Positions 52,009 to 59,818 of a stretch of 64,000 nt of DNA are shown piece by piece. The stretch's first letter is position 1; the number at the start of each line of letters is the position of its first letter. The translations under genes were made by a program, and so were the position numbers. The notes under the pieces are model-generated. The model ran no database searches. It worked only from the letters and a program-made list of their open reading frames with translations, and had not been told where the DNA came from. Origin of the DNA: Rikenellaceae bacterium (lineage in GTDB: Bacteria > Bacteroidota > Bacteroidia > Bacteroidales > Rikenellaceae); the NCBI GenBank assembly GCA_015060105.1, contig SUZD01000006.1, forward strand, positions 16,156 through 80,155, in the 5' to 3' direction.

Positions 52009-52798
52009 CGACGTCGGGAGTGTCGTGTGTCTCGGAAAAACTATCAATGCTGTCCAAAATATAGTCGCCAATCTCGTCCGAAAGTACCAATGGCAACACT
52101 ACGCCAGCGGCATTTTGCTCGGCCTCCTTCTTGGTCGCACCATCGCCTTCGCCCATCTGCTCGCCATTGATATATACAACCGAGTGGAAACGGGGCAACT
52201 CCGAGTTGCTACGATTGGGGCTTGTGGCAAAACGCAAAGTGCGGTGGCTCTTCTGACACCACTCCAAAAGGCGACTCTTGAAATCGCGCTCCTCAATCGA
52301 AATTTCGTCGATGTTTACGTGATTGGCAATCAGGTTGTTGATGAACAATCGGTTGGCAAATTCGTAGCCTTGGTCGAGATAGATTGCGCCCATCATCGCT
52401 TCGAGTGCATCGCCTGCAATGTTCTTGCGGTGTTCGTCAGCATCGCGGCAAATAACCCATTTGTCGAGCCCGATTTGCTCGGCCAAGCGGTTCAGTGCAA
52501 CACGACTGACAATGCGGGTACGGAACTTTGTCATCTCGCCCTCGGAGTACTCGGGAAACTCGACAAAGATATAGTCCGAAACGATACTCTCGATGATAGC
52601 GTCGCCCAGATACTCTAAACGCTCGTTATTGAGGTGTTGGCCATTGGGCAGAATGACAGATGCCGAACGGTGCACCAACGCAAGTTTATACAACTCGATA
52701 TTGTTGGGGCAGAAACCAAACAACTCATCAACCATTTTGTAGTAGTGACCGTCCTGCGAGAAACGGACATAGTATTTCGTACGCAGCGAGTCAAACAT
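51983..52798 (-). CDS. rnc: Ribonuclease III
   Basis: 271 residues. The RNase III signature NNERLEYLGD (57-66; E59, E62, D66) and the second metal motif GDALEAMMGAIYLD (D130, E133) are intact. A C-terminal dsRNA-binding domain (RFHSVVYINGEQMGEGDGATKKEAEQNAA) is present, then an acidic tail of about 35 residues. It processes rRNA and other dsRNA. It lies 11 bp after fabF in the usual acpP-fabF-rnc order. Confidence 0.95.
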   Translation of the reverse strand: MFDSLRTKYYVRFSQDGHYYKMVDELFGFCPNNIELYKLALVHRSASVILPNGQHLNNERLEYLGDAIIESIVSDYIFVEFPEYSEGEMTKFRTRIVSRVALNRLAEQIGLDKWVICRDADEHRKNIAGDALEAMMGAIYLDQGYEFANRLFINNLIANHVNIDEISIEERDFKSRLLEWCQKSHRTLRFATSPNRSNSELPRFHSVVYINGEQMGEGDGATKKEAEQNAAGVVLPLVLSDEIGDYILDSIDSFSETHDTPDVDGEPTQNS

Positions 52799-52809
52799 AA
52801 TGGCGACGA

Positions 52810-54057
52810 TTATTCGTATTTGGCAAAGATGATAGTGGAGTTGTGTCCACCGAAACCAAAGGTATTGCTCATTGCATAACGCACCTCGCGCTTTTGAGCA
52901 ACATTGGGTGTAAGATTGAGATTCGGGTCGATACGCTCGTCCAACTCATCGAGGTTGATGGTCGGCGGAATAACGCCCTTTTGGATAGCCATAATGCAGG
53001 CTAATCCCTCGATAGCACCGGCAGCACCGAGCAGGTGACCTGTCATAGATTTGGTCGAAGAGATATTGACCTTGTATGCGCTCTCGCCCATAACATTTGC
53101 AATAGCCTTCAACTCGGGGAGGTCACCCAGAGGTGTTGATGTGCCGTGTACATTGATGTAATCGATTTCGGAAGGCTCGATACCGGCCTGTTTGATTGCG
53201 AGCATCATTGCTCTTGCAGCGCCCTCGCCCTCGGGGTGAGGAGCAGTCAGGTGATAGGCATCAGCACCGATACCCCCACCGACAACCTCTGCATAAATCT
53301 TGGCTCCACGAGCCAAAGCGTGCTCCAACTCCTCCAACACAAGCGCGCCAGCGCCCTCGCCAATCACAAAACCGTCACGGTCCTTATCAAAGGGACGCGA
53401 AGCAGCCTCGGGATTGTCGTTGCGTGTCGAAAGGGCTTTCAGTGAGTTGAAACCACCCACTCCGGGGACAGTGACAGGAGCCTCACTACCACCGGTAACA
53501 ATCACATCGGCAAGTCCGGATTTGATATACATTGCAGCGTCAATCATCGCGTGTGTCGATGATGCGCAAGCCGAAACCGTACAATAGTTAGGGCCTTTGA
53601 GCCCGTATTTGATTGCGATTTGGCCAGCGGCGATGTCGGCAATCATACGGGGAATGAAAAAAGGGCTGAATCGAGGAGTATAATCCCCCTCGACAAAGCC
53701 CTTGATTTCGTTGTGAAATGTATCTAATCCTCCGATACCCGAGCCCCAGATACAGCCAATCATATCTCTATCGGCCTTTTCGAGGTCGATATTCGAATCT
53801 TGAATAGCTTGATCGGCCGCGATAAGCGCAAATTGCGAGAAGCGGTCGTTTTGTTTGATGGTTCGAGCGTCGAAAAAATCTTCCGGACGATAGTCCTTGA
53901 CTTCGCAAGCGAATTTTGTACGGAATTTGGTATTATCAAAAAGGGTAATCTCGGCAGCACCGCTCTTTCCCTTCTCCAAGTTCTCGAAATATTCGTCAAT
54001 ATTATGACCAAGTGGGTTAATCGTACCGATTCCGGTGACAACAACTCGTCTGCTCAT
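52810..54057 (-). CDS. fabF: 3-oxoacyl-ACP synthase II
   Basis: A 415-residue condensing enzyme with the catalytic triad C164 (VSACASSTHAM), H304 (NVHGTSTPLGD) and H341 (MTGHLLGAAG). It elongates acyl-ACP chains in type II fatty acid synthesis. Length and motifs are standard for FabF. It follows acpP by 53 bp. Confidence 0.96.
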   Translation of the reverse strand: MSRRVVVTGIGTINPLGHNIDEYFENLEKGKSGAAEITLFDNTKFRTKFACEVKDYRPEDFFDARTIKQNDRFSQFALIAADQAIQDSNIDLEKADRDMIGCIWGSGIGGLDTFHNEIKGFVEGDYTPRFSPFFIPRMIADIAAGQIAIKYGLKGPNYCTVSACASSTHAMIDAAMYIKSGLADVIVTGGSEAPVTVPGVGGFNSLKALSTRNDNPEAASRPFDKDRDGFVIGEGAGALVLEELEHALARGAKIYAEVVGGGIGADAYHLTAPHPEGEGAARAMMLAIKQAGIEPSEIDYINVHGTSTPLGDLPELKAIANVMGESAYKVNISSTKSMTGHLLGAAGAIEGLACIMAIQKGVIPPTINLDELDERIDPNLNLTPNVAQKREVRYAMSNTFGFGGHNSTIIFAKYE

Positions 54058-54110
54058 TTCCTTCTCCTCTCCTATATGATTATAATATCGCGAAGTCGAT
54101 TGATTAGTTA

Positions 54111-54347
54111 CTACTTGCTTTTCTCCTCGATGTACGAGATAGCGTCGCCAACGGTAGCGATCTTCTCTGCATCCTCGTCGGGAATGGTTACACCAAACTC
54201 CTTCTCGAATTCCATAATAAGCTCTACGGTATCGAGCGAATCTGCGCCGAGGTCGTTGGTAAAGCTTGCTTCGGGAGTAATCTCTGATGCGCTCACTGCG
54301 AGCTTGTTCTTAATGATCTCCTTTACTTTTGCTTCAATTGCTGACAT
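54111..54347 (-). CDS. acpP: Acyl carrier protein
   Basis: A 78-residue acidic carrier. The phosphopantetheine attachment serine is S37 in [10 protein letters not shown]. It carries acyl intermediates for FabF encoded next. The start at 54347 ([11 protein letters not shown]) is preferred over 54356 because it matches the family N-terminus. Confidence 0.96.
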   Translation of the reverse strand: MSAIEAKVKEIIKNKLAVSASEITPEASFTNDLGADSLDTVELIMEFEKEFGVTIPDEDAEKIATVGDAISYIEEKSK

Positions 54348-54420
54348 AGTAATCAATTTTTAGTTGAACAAAAAATATTTCGTTTATAAATAAAACTTTA
54401 TTTCTCACGAAAAATCAGCA

Positions 54421-54428
54421 CAAAAGTA
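54421..54428 (-). promoter_or_regulatory. -7 box for acpP-fabF-rnc-radC
   Basis: TACTTTTG on the minus strand fits TAnnTTTG and would give a leader of about 65 bases. TTTG is not found at the ideal -33 distance. Confidence 0.5.
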
Positions 54429-54441
54429 ACACTTTTTCTAT

Positions 54442-54449
54442 TAACTTTG
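54442..54449 (+). promoter_or_regulatory. -7 box for purN-pepE
   Basis: TAACTTTG on the plus strand lies 58 bp before the ATG at 54508 and 13 bp from the opposite -7 box for acpP, so the two divergent promoters nearly abut. Confidence 0.5.
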
Positions 54450-54507
54450 TAAAAAAATAGGGATTTTTTGCCCCTTTATTGAATTTTAATCTCGCAAAGT
54501 ATTGAGA

Positions 54508-55794
54508 ATGAAGAACATAGCAATTTTGGTTTCGGGTGCAGGAACAAATGCCGAGAATATTATCAGATATTTTGTTAATTCCGAAAAAGTGAACATTTCC
54601 GTTGTAGTATCGGATAATCCTTCGGCCTATGCCCTCACTCGGGCGCAACGTCTTGATATCGAAACGGTCAGCCTTACACGCAGGGATTTCCGAGATGGTA
54701 CTCGCCCGTTGGCGGAGTTGCGAAAAAGGAACATTGACGTTGTCGTTTTGGCCGGTTTTTTGTCGATTATTCCGCGCGTTTTGCTCGAAGCGTTTCCCGG
54801 TCGAATAATCAATATTCACCCCTCGCTTTTGCCCAAGTTCGGAGGCAAAGGTATGTATGGCGACAATGTTCATCGTGCAGTAATCGAGGCTGGCGAGAGC
54901 GTGTCGGGTATTACCATTCACACTATCGACGAGCATGTTGATAGAGGGGTTGTGTTGGCGCAGTTTACGACGCCTGTTGCCGAGGACGACACCCCCGAAA
55001 CACTTGCGGGCAAAATTCATGCCCTTGAATACAAACACTATCCCGAAATTATAGAATCATTTATAACAAAAATAACAGATATGGAAAATCGTAGAAAATT
55101 GTTGCTCATAAGCAACTCGACAACGGCAGGCGAGCCCTACCTCAAATACCCCATTGGTAACATCGCGCAATTCCTCGAAGGTGTCAGTGAGGTCGCTTTT
55201 GTGCCCTATGCGGCTGTGACTTTCTCGTACGACGAGTACGAGGCGAAGGTGCAGGCTCGTTTCGACGAGATAGGCGTTAAAGTACGCTCTATTCACCGCG
55301 CCGAGAATCCCGCCGAGGCTATTCGCAATGCCGAAGCGGTGTGCGTAGGTGGTGGCAATACCTTTGCTCTGTTGCGCGCTATGCAGGAGTTGGGCGTAGT
55401 CGAGGCCATTCGCGAGAAGATTGCCGAGGGTACACCTTATGTCGGTTGGAGTGCTGGTAGCAATGTGTGCTGCCCTACAATCTGCACAACCAACGATATG
55501 CCCATCGTGCAACCCCAATCGTTTGCTGCAATCGGTGCCGTTAAGTTCCAAATCAATCCCCACTACCTCGACACCCACCCCGAGGGTCACGCCGGCGAGA
55601 CACGCGAGCAACGTATCGAGGAGTATATCGAGGCTAATGACGGTATGGGGGTAGCGGGTCTTCGCGAGGGTTGTATGTTGTTGGTCGAGGGCAACACAAT
55701 GCAGTTGATTGGAGCCCGTCCTATGCGTATTTTCCGTCGTGGCGACAAGCCGTTTGAGGTTGAGCCCGGAGGCGACCTTTCGTTCCTGATGTAG
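54508..55794 (+). CDS. purN-pepE: Fused phosphoribosylglycinamide formyltransferase (PurN) and dipeptidase E (PepE)
   Basis: One uninterrupted 428-codon frame holds two unrelated enzymes. Residues 1-186 are PurN, transferring formyl from 10-formyl-THF to GAR in purine synthesis: VSGAGTNAENI, catalytic N102 and H104 in INIHPSLLPKF, D145 in DEHVDRG. Residues 192-428 are PepE, a Ser hydrolase for Asp-Xaa dipeptides: S315 in VGWSAGSNV, the Asp of TTNDMP and the His of INPHYLDTH. The join ESFITKITD-MENRRK is A/T-rich and looks like a former spacer; TAA triplets lie there in another frame. PepE keeps its own ATG at 55081, so it might also be made separately. Confidence 0.85.
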   Translation: MKNIAILVSGAGTNAENIIRYFVNSEKVNISVVVSDNPSAYALTRAQRLDIETVSLTRRDFRDGTRPLAELRKRNIDVVVLAGFLSIIPRVLLEAFPGRIINIHPSLLPKFGGKGMYGDNVHRAVIEAGESVSGITIHTIDEHVDRGVVLAQFTTPVAEDDTPETLAGKIHALEYKHYPEIIESFITKITDMENRRKLLLISNSTTAGEPYLKYPIGNIAQFLEGVSEVAFVPYAAVTFSYDEYEAKVQARFDEIGVKVRSIHRAENPAEAIRNAEAVCVGGGNTFALLRAMQELGVVEAIREKIAEGTPYVGWSAGSNVCCPTICTTNDMPIVQPQSFAAIGAVKFQINPHYLDTHPEGHAGETREQRIEEYIEANDGMGVAGLREGCMLLVEGNTMQLIGARPMRIFRRGDKPFEVEPGGDLSFLM

Positions 55795-55798
55795 AGTT

Positions 55799-56161
55799 AT
55801 GTTGAGCGAGGAGCACGGCCGAATGGGCGAGGAGGCGGCTACCGAGTGGCTGCGTCAGCACGGCTATCAGATATGTGAGCGAAATTGGCGAAGCGGTCGC
55901 TACGAGTTGGATATCGTAGCGACGCGTTTCGATGTGATACACTTTGTCGAGGTTAAGTGTCGAGCCGACAACTCTTTTTTGTCGCCCGAGCAGACACTTA
56001 CACCCACCAAAGTACGCTCGCTGAAACGTGCCGTTGCAGCCTATCTTGCGCTACACGATGTCGATTTGAATCCGCAAATAGACCTTATGGCGGTGACCAT
56101 TTCGGAGATGGGCGATGTGACGCTCGAATATATCCCCGAGGCGGTTGTATCTCGTTGGTAG
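55799..56161 (+). CDS. YraN family protein (UPF0102, endonuclease-like)
   Basis: 120 residues with the restriction-endonuclease-like core of the family: GEEAATEWLRQHGY, CERNWRSGRYELDIVATR (Asp), HFVEVKCRA (Glu-x-Lys), and TPTKVRSLKRAVAAYL. It has been linked to recombination or DNA processing in the family without a settled role. It starts 4 bp after pepE and is probably in the same transcript. Confidence 0.88.
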   Translation: MLSEEHGRMGEEAATEWLRQHGYQICERNWRSGRYELDIVATRFDVIHFVEVKCRADNSFLSPEQTLTPTKVRSLKRAVAAYLALHDVDLNPQIDLMAVTISEMGDVTLEYIPEAVVSRW

Positions 56162-56169
56162 TCGCGGTT

Positions 56170-56201
56170 GTTGCTTTGTTGCGAAAAAAGATATATCTTT
56201 G
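56170..56201 (+). promoter_or_regulatory. Promoter of waaA
   Basis: TTG (56171-56173) and TATCTTTG (56194-56201) are separated by 20 bp. The box ends 24 bp before the ATG at 56226, which excludes the in-frame ATG at 56145 as a start. Confidence 0.7.
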
Positions 56202-56225
56202 CGGGCGATTTTTAAACCGAGAGTA

Positions 56226-57449
56226 ATGGTTTGGTATAACTTCGGCATAAATGTTTTGGTCGGCGGAGCACGTCTGGCTGCACATTGGAATCCCAAAATC
56301 CAGAAATGGGTTGAGGGACGTCGTGATTTGTTGTCGCGTGTTCGTCAGGCTATTCCCGAGGGTGAGCGTGTGGTGTGGTTTCACGCTGCATCGCTTGGCG
56401 AGTTCGAGCAGGGTCGCCCCGTTATCGAGGCTCTGCGAGCTGCGCGCCCCGATTTAAAAATCCTTTTGACATTCTTCTCGCCCTCTGGTTACGAGATTCG
56501 AAAGAATTATAGCGGTGCCGATTATGTCTTCTATATGCCTTTCGATAAGCCCGAAATGGCAAAGGCGTTTATCGACATCGTAAAACCCGAGATGGCGGTG
56601 TTCATCAAGTATGAGTTCTGGCTGAATCATATTGAGGCGTTGCGCCAAGCGGGTTGCCGTACCTTCCTTATCTCGGCTATTTTCCGTCCCAACTCTATCT
56701 TCTTCCGCCCGTGGGGTGGTGCTTTCCGTCGCGCATTGACGGCTTATCGTACAATCTTTGTGCAGAACAAAGCGTCGGAGGAGTTGTTGCGCGGTATCGG
56801 TGTCGAGAATGTGGTTGTGGCAGGAGATACCCGTTTCGACCGAGTGGCTGCGTTGAGCGAGGCTATGACCGATATTGCAACTATCGAGCAGTTCAAAGGC
56901 GACCACCAGATGATGGTTGCAGGTAGCACTTGGGGTCCCGACGAGGAGGCGCTCTTGGAGAGTATCAATCGCAATCCCGAGATAAAGTTTGTCATTGCAC
57001 CTCACGAGATGGACGAGAACCGTATCGCTTCGTTGATGAGCCGTATCAAGGGCGGTGCAGTGCGATATACCCAATCCGATGGCGTCGATTTCGATAAGTG
57101 TCAGGTTATGATTATCGACACTATCGGTATCCTGTCGGCTATCTATCGCTATGCCGACGTAGCCTATATCGGAGGTGGCTTTGGTGTAGGTATCCACAAT
57201 ACGCTCGAAGCGGCGACCTATGGTATCCCATTGGCATTCGGCCCCAACTACAAGAAGTTCCGCGAGGCCAAAGAGTTGATTGCCTGCGGTGCAGCTCGAA
57301 GTGTTTCATCGGCGACGGAGTTGAGTGCTTGGTTTGACGGCATTATGTCGGATACCGAGAGCCGTCGCAAAGCGGGCGAGGCTGCTCATCGTTATATCGT
57401 CGAGAATAAGGGTGCAACACAAACCATTCTTGCCGAGTTGCTGAAATAG
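56226..57449 (+). CDS. waaA: 3-deoxy-D-manno-octulosonic acid transferase
   Basis: A 407-residue GT30 glycosyltransferase adding KDO to lipid A precursor, membrane-associated at the cytoplasmic face. The N-terminal hydrophobic stretch precedes WFHAASLGEFEQGRP, the KYEFWLN motif, and in the second Rossmann half VAGSTWGPDEE, IAPHEM, YIGGGFGVGIHNTLEAA and GIPLAFGPNYKKF. This places lipopolysaccharide/lipooligosaccharide in the source organism. It ends at a strong bidirectional terminator. Confidence 0.94.
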   Translation: MVWYNFGINVLVGGARLAAHWNPKIQKWVEGRRDLLSRVRQAIPEGERVVWFHAASLGEFEQGRPVIEALRAARPDLKILLTFFSPSGYEIRKNYSGADYVFYMPFDKPEMAKAFIDIVKPEMAVFIKYEFWLNHIEALRQAGCRTFLISAIFRPNSIFFRPWGGAFRRALTAYRTIFVQNKASEELLRGIGVENVVVAGDTRFDRVAALSEAMTDIATIEQFKGDHQMMVAGSTWGPDEEALLESINRNPEIKFVIAPHEMDENRIASLMSRIKGGAVRYTQSDGVDFDKCQVMIIDTIGILSAIYRYADVAYIGGGFGVGIHNTLEAATYGIPLAFGPNYKKFREAKELIACGAARSVSSATELSAWFDGIMSDTESRRKAGEAAHRYIVENKGATQTILAELLK

Positions 57450-57465
57450 GCGAATTTAGAGTACT

Positions 57466-57497
57466 AAAAAGGCGTGTCCCATCGGACACGCCTTTTT
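57466..57497. terminator. Bidirectional terminator between waaA and era
   Basis: A perfect 14-bp stem AAAAAGGCGTGTCC / GGACACGCCTTTTT with a CATC loop (57480-57483). The era stop codon (57498-57500) directly abuts the hairpin. Confidence 0.9.
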
Positions 57498-58406
57498 TTA
57501 TTCAAAATCTTCGTAACCAAATCTTCGTAGTTGGCGGGAGTCATCTCGCCACCCCTCATCGACCTTGACAAAGAGTTCCAAAAAGACCTTCTTGTCGAGG
57601 AAACGCTCCAAGTCTTTGCGAGCCTCGGTGCCTACTTTTTTGAGCATTGCACCTCCGCGACCAATGATGATACCCTTTTGCGAGGCGCGGGCCACATAGA
57701 TAGTGGCACTTATGCGGTCAATCTCGGGAGATTCACGATAGGCGTCAATGGCCACCTCTACCGAATAGGGCACCTCTTTGGTGTAGTTCAACAAAATCTT
57801 CTCGCGGATAATCTCCGAGGCGAAGAAACGCATCGGACGGTCGGTCAGTGCATCTTTGTCGTAGTAAGGCTCGCCCTCGGGCAGTCGCTCGACAATCATA
57901 CTCATCAGAGCTTCGGTACCAAAGGCGTTCTTGGCACTGATGGGCAACACAACAGCGTCGGGCAACAGTGTCTTCCAACGAGCCACCATACCCTCCAACT
58001 CGTCGGGAGTCGAGAGGTCGATTTTGTTGATAAGCACGATAGTAGGCACCTTCGCCTTTGCCACCTTTGCCAATACCTCTGCCGAACGCTCCATAGGGTT
58101 GTCGTCACGCACAGCGCGTTGTTCAACCACATCGGTAACATAGAGAATAACATCGGCGTCGGCAACGGCACCATTGACCGAGCGCATCATCGACTCTTGC
58201 AGTTTGTAACTCGGACGGAGTATTCCGGGGGTGTCCGAGAAAACAATCTGATACTCCTCGGTGTTCACAATGCCGACAATGCGATGGCGCGTGGTCTGTG
58301 CCTTCGATGTGATAATCGACATACGCTCGCCAACCAATGCATTCATCAATGTCGATTTGCCGACATTGGGATTGCCTATGATATTTACAAAACCGGATTT
58401 GTGCAT
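57498..58406 (-). CDS. era: GTPase Era
   Basis: A 302-residue ribosome-assembly GTPase. G1 GNPNVGKST (11-19), G2 with AQTTRHRIVG, G3 SDTPGI, G4 NKIDL and G5 ISAKN, then a C-terminal KH domain (KGIIIGRGGAMLKKVGTEARKD) that binds the 16S rRNA 3' end. The start at 58406 (MHKSGFVNIIG) is preferred; upstream residues are unrelated. It begins 1 bp after the lpdA stop, implying coupling. Confidence 0.95.
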   Translation of the reverse strand: MHKSGFVNIIGNPNVGKSTLMNALVGERMSIITSKAQTTRHRIVGIVNTEEYQIVFSDTPGILRPSYKLQESMMRSVNGAVADADVILYVTDVVEQRAVRDDNPMERSAEVLAKVAKAKVPTIVLINKIDLSTPDELEGMVARWKTLLPDAVVLPISAKNAFGTEALMSMIVERLPEGEPYYDKDALTDRPMRFFASEIIREKILLNYTKEVPYSVEVAIDAYRESPEIDRISATIYVARASQKGIIIGRGGAMLKKVGTEARKDLERFLDKKVFLELFVKVDEGWRDDSRQLRRFGYEDFE

Positions 58407-58407
58407 A

Positions 58408-59796
58408 CTACATGTGGATAGCACAACCCATAGCGGCCTCGGCAGCCTCCATAACCGCCTCGTTCATTGTGGGGTGTGAGTGGATAGTTCTTGCTATGGT
58501 GTGAGCCGATGCACCCATTGCTTTGGCGATTGTCGGCTCGGCAATCATCTCGGTTACGCCTGCGCCTACGAAGTGAGCACCCAGCAATTTGTCGTCTTCG
58601 GCATTGAATACCAACTTGACAAAACCGTCACGGTCGCCTGCTGCGGTAGCCTTGCCCGATGCGGTATAGGGGAATTTGCCAACCTTGACGGTGTAGCCCG
58701 CCTCCACCGCCTGCTTCTCGGTCATACCTACCGATGCAACTTCGGGCGAAGTATATACACACGACGGAATGGTGGTGTAATCTACGGGGTCGGGGTTCAA
58801 TCCGCAAATACCCTCGACACAAGCAATAGCCTCGGCCGAAGCAACGTGTGCCAAAGCGGGTGTGGCAATCAAATCGCCAATGGCATAGACACCTTTGGCT
58901 GCGGTTTGGAATGAGCCATCAACCTTGATTTTGTCGCGCTCAACCTCGATTCCGAGAGCCTCCAAGCCCAAACCTTCGATGTTGGTCTTGATACCCACAG
59001 CCGAGAGTACGACATCTGCCGAGAGGGTCTCTGCACCCTTCTTACCCTCGACCTCGACAGCGCACTTGCCATCAACCACGCTGACACCTTTGACAGCGGT
59101 CGATGTCATCACGCCGATACGCATCTTGCGGAATGCGCGCTCCATAGCCTTCGAAACATCTTCGTCTTCGAGCGGCATAAGGTTGGGAGCGATCTCCACA
59201 ACGGTAACCTTGACACCCAACGAAGCGTACAGATAGGCAAACTCGCTACCAATGGCACCCGAGCCACAAACAACCATCGTTTCGGGCAACTCTTTGAGTA
59301 CCAACGCCTCCTTCGACGAGATTACATACTTGCCGTCGATGGGCATAAAGGGCATTTCGCGCGGACGAGCACCTGTTGCCAAGATAATGCTGTCGGCTTC
59401 GACGGTCTGCTCGCCCTCTGCCGAGCGAACGGTAACCTTGCCGTCGCCAGCCAACGAGCCCTCGCCCTTGATAATCTCGATTTTATTCTTGCCCATAAGG
59501 AAGTTCACACCCTTGCTCATAGTCTCGGCTACGGTGCGACTGCGATCGACAATCTTCGAGGGGTCGGCCTTGACCTCGCCCACGATGTCGATACCATACG
59601 AAGCTGCACTTTGAGCATAGTGCAATACCTGTGCACTTTTGAGCAACGCTTTGGTCGGGATACAACCCCAATTCAAACAGGTACCACCCAACTCTGCACG
59701 CTCAACAACTGCAACCGATTTACCGAGTTGTGCTGCGCGGATTGCGGCAACGTATCCACCGGGACCGCTACCGATAACAATGATGTCGTATTTCAT
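58408..59796 (-). CDS. lpdA: Dihydrolipoyl dehydrogenase
   Basis: A 462-residue flavoprotein disulfide reductase (E3). The FAD motif GSGPGGYVAA (9-18), redox-active pair C40/C45 in GGTCLNWGCIPTK, NAD motif CGSGAIGSEFAYLYASLG, and the C-terminal HSHPTMNE with catalytic His-Glu are all present. No E1/E2 or glycine-cleavage genes are near, so its partner complex is elsewhere. It lies between the C69 dipeptidase gene (22 bp) and era (1 bp). Confidence 0.95.
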   Translation of the reverse strand: MKYDIIVIGSGPGGYVAAIRAAQLGKSVAVVERAELGGTCLNWGCIPTKALLKSAQVLHYAQSAASYGIDIVGEVKADPSKIVDRSRTVAETMSKGVNFLMGKNKIEIIKGEGSLAGDGKVTVRSAEGEQTVEADSIILATGARPREMPFMPIDGKYVISSKEALVLKELPETMVVCGSGAIGSEFAYLYASLGVKVTVVEIAPNLMPLEDEDVSKAMERAFRKMRIGVMTSTAVKGVSVVDGKCAVEVEGKKGAETLSADVVLSAVGIKTNIEGLGLEALGIEVERDKIKVDGSFQTAAKGVYAIGDLIATPALAHVASAEAIACVEGICGLNPDPVDYTTIPSCVYTSPEVASVGMTEKQAVEAGYTVKVGKFPYTASGKATAAGDRDGFVKLVFNAEDDKLLGAHFVGAGVTEMIAEPTIAKAMGASAHTIARTIHSHPTMNEAVMEAAEAAMGCAIHM

Positions 59797-59818
59797 ATTC
59801 GTTAGTTTTTAATAATTT

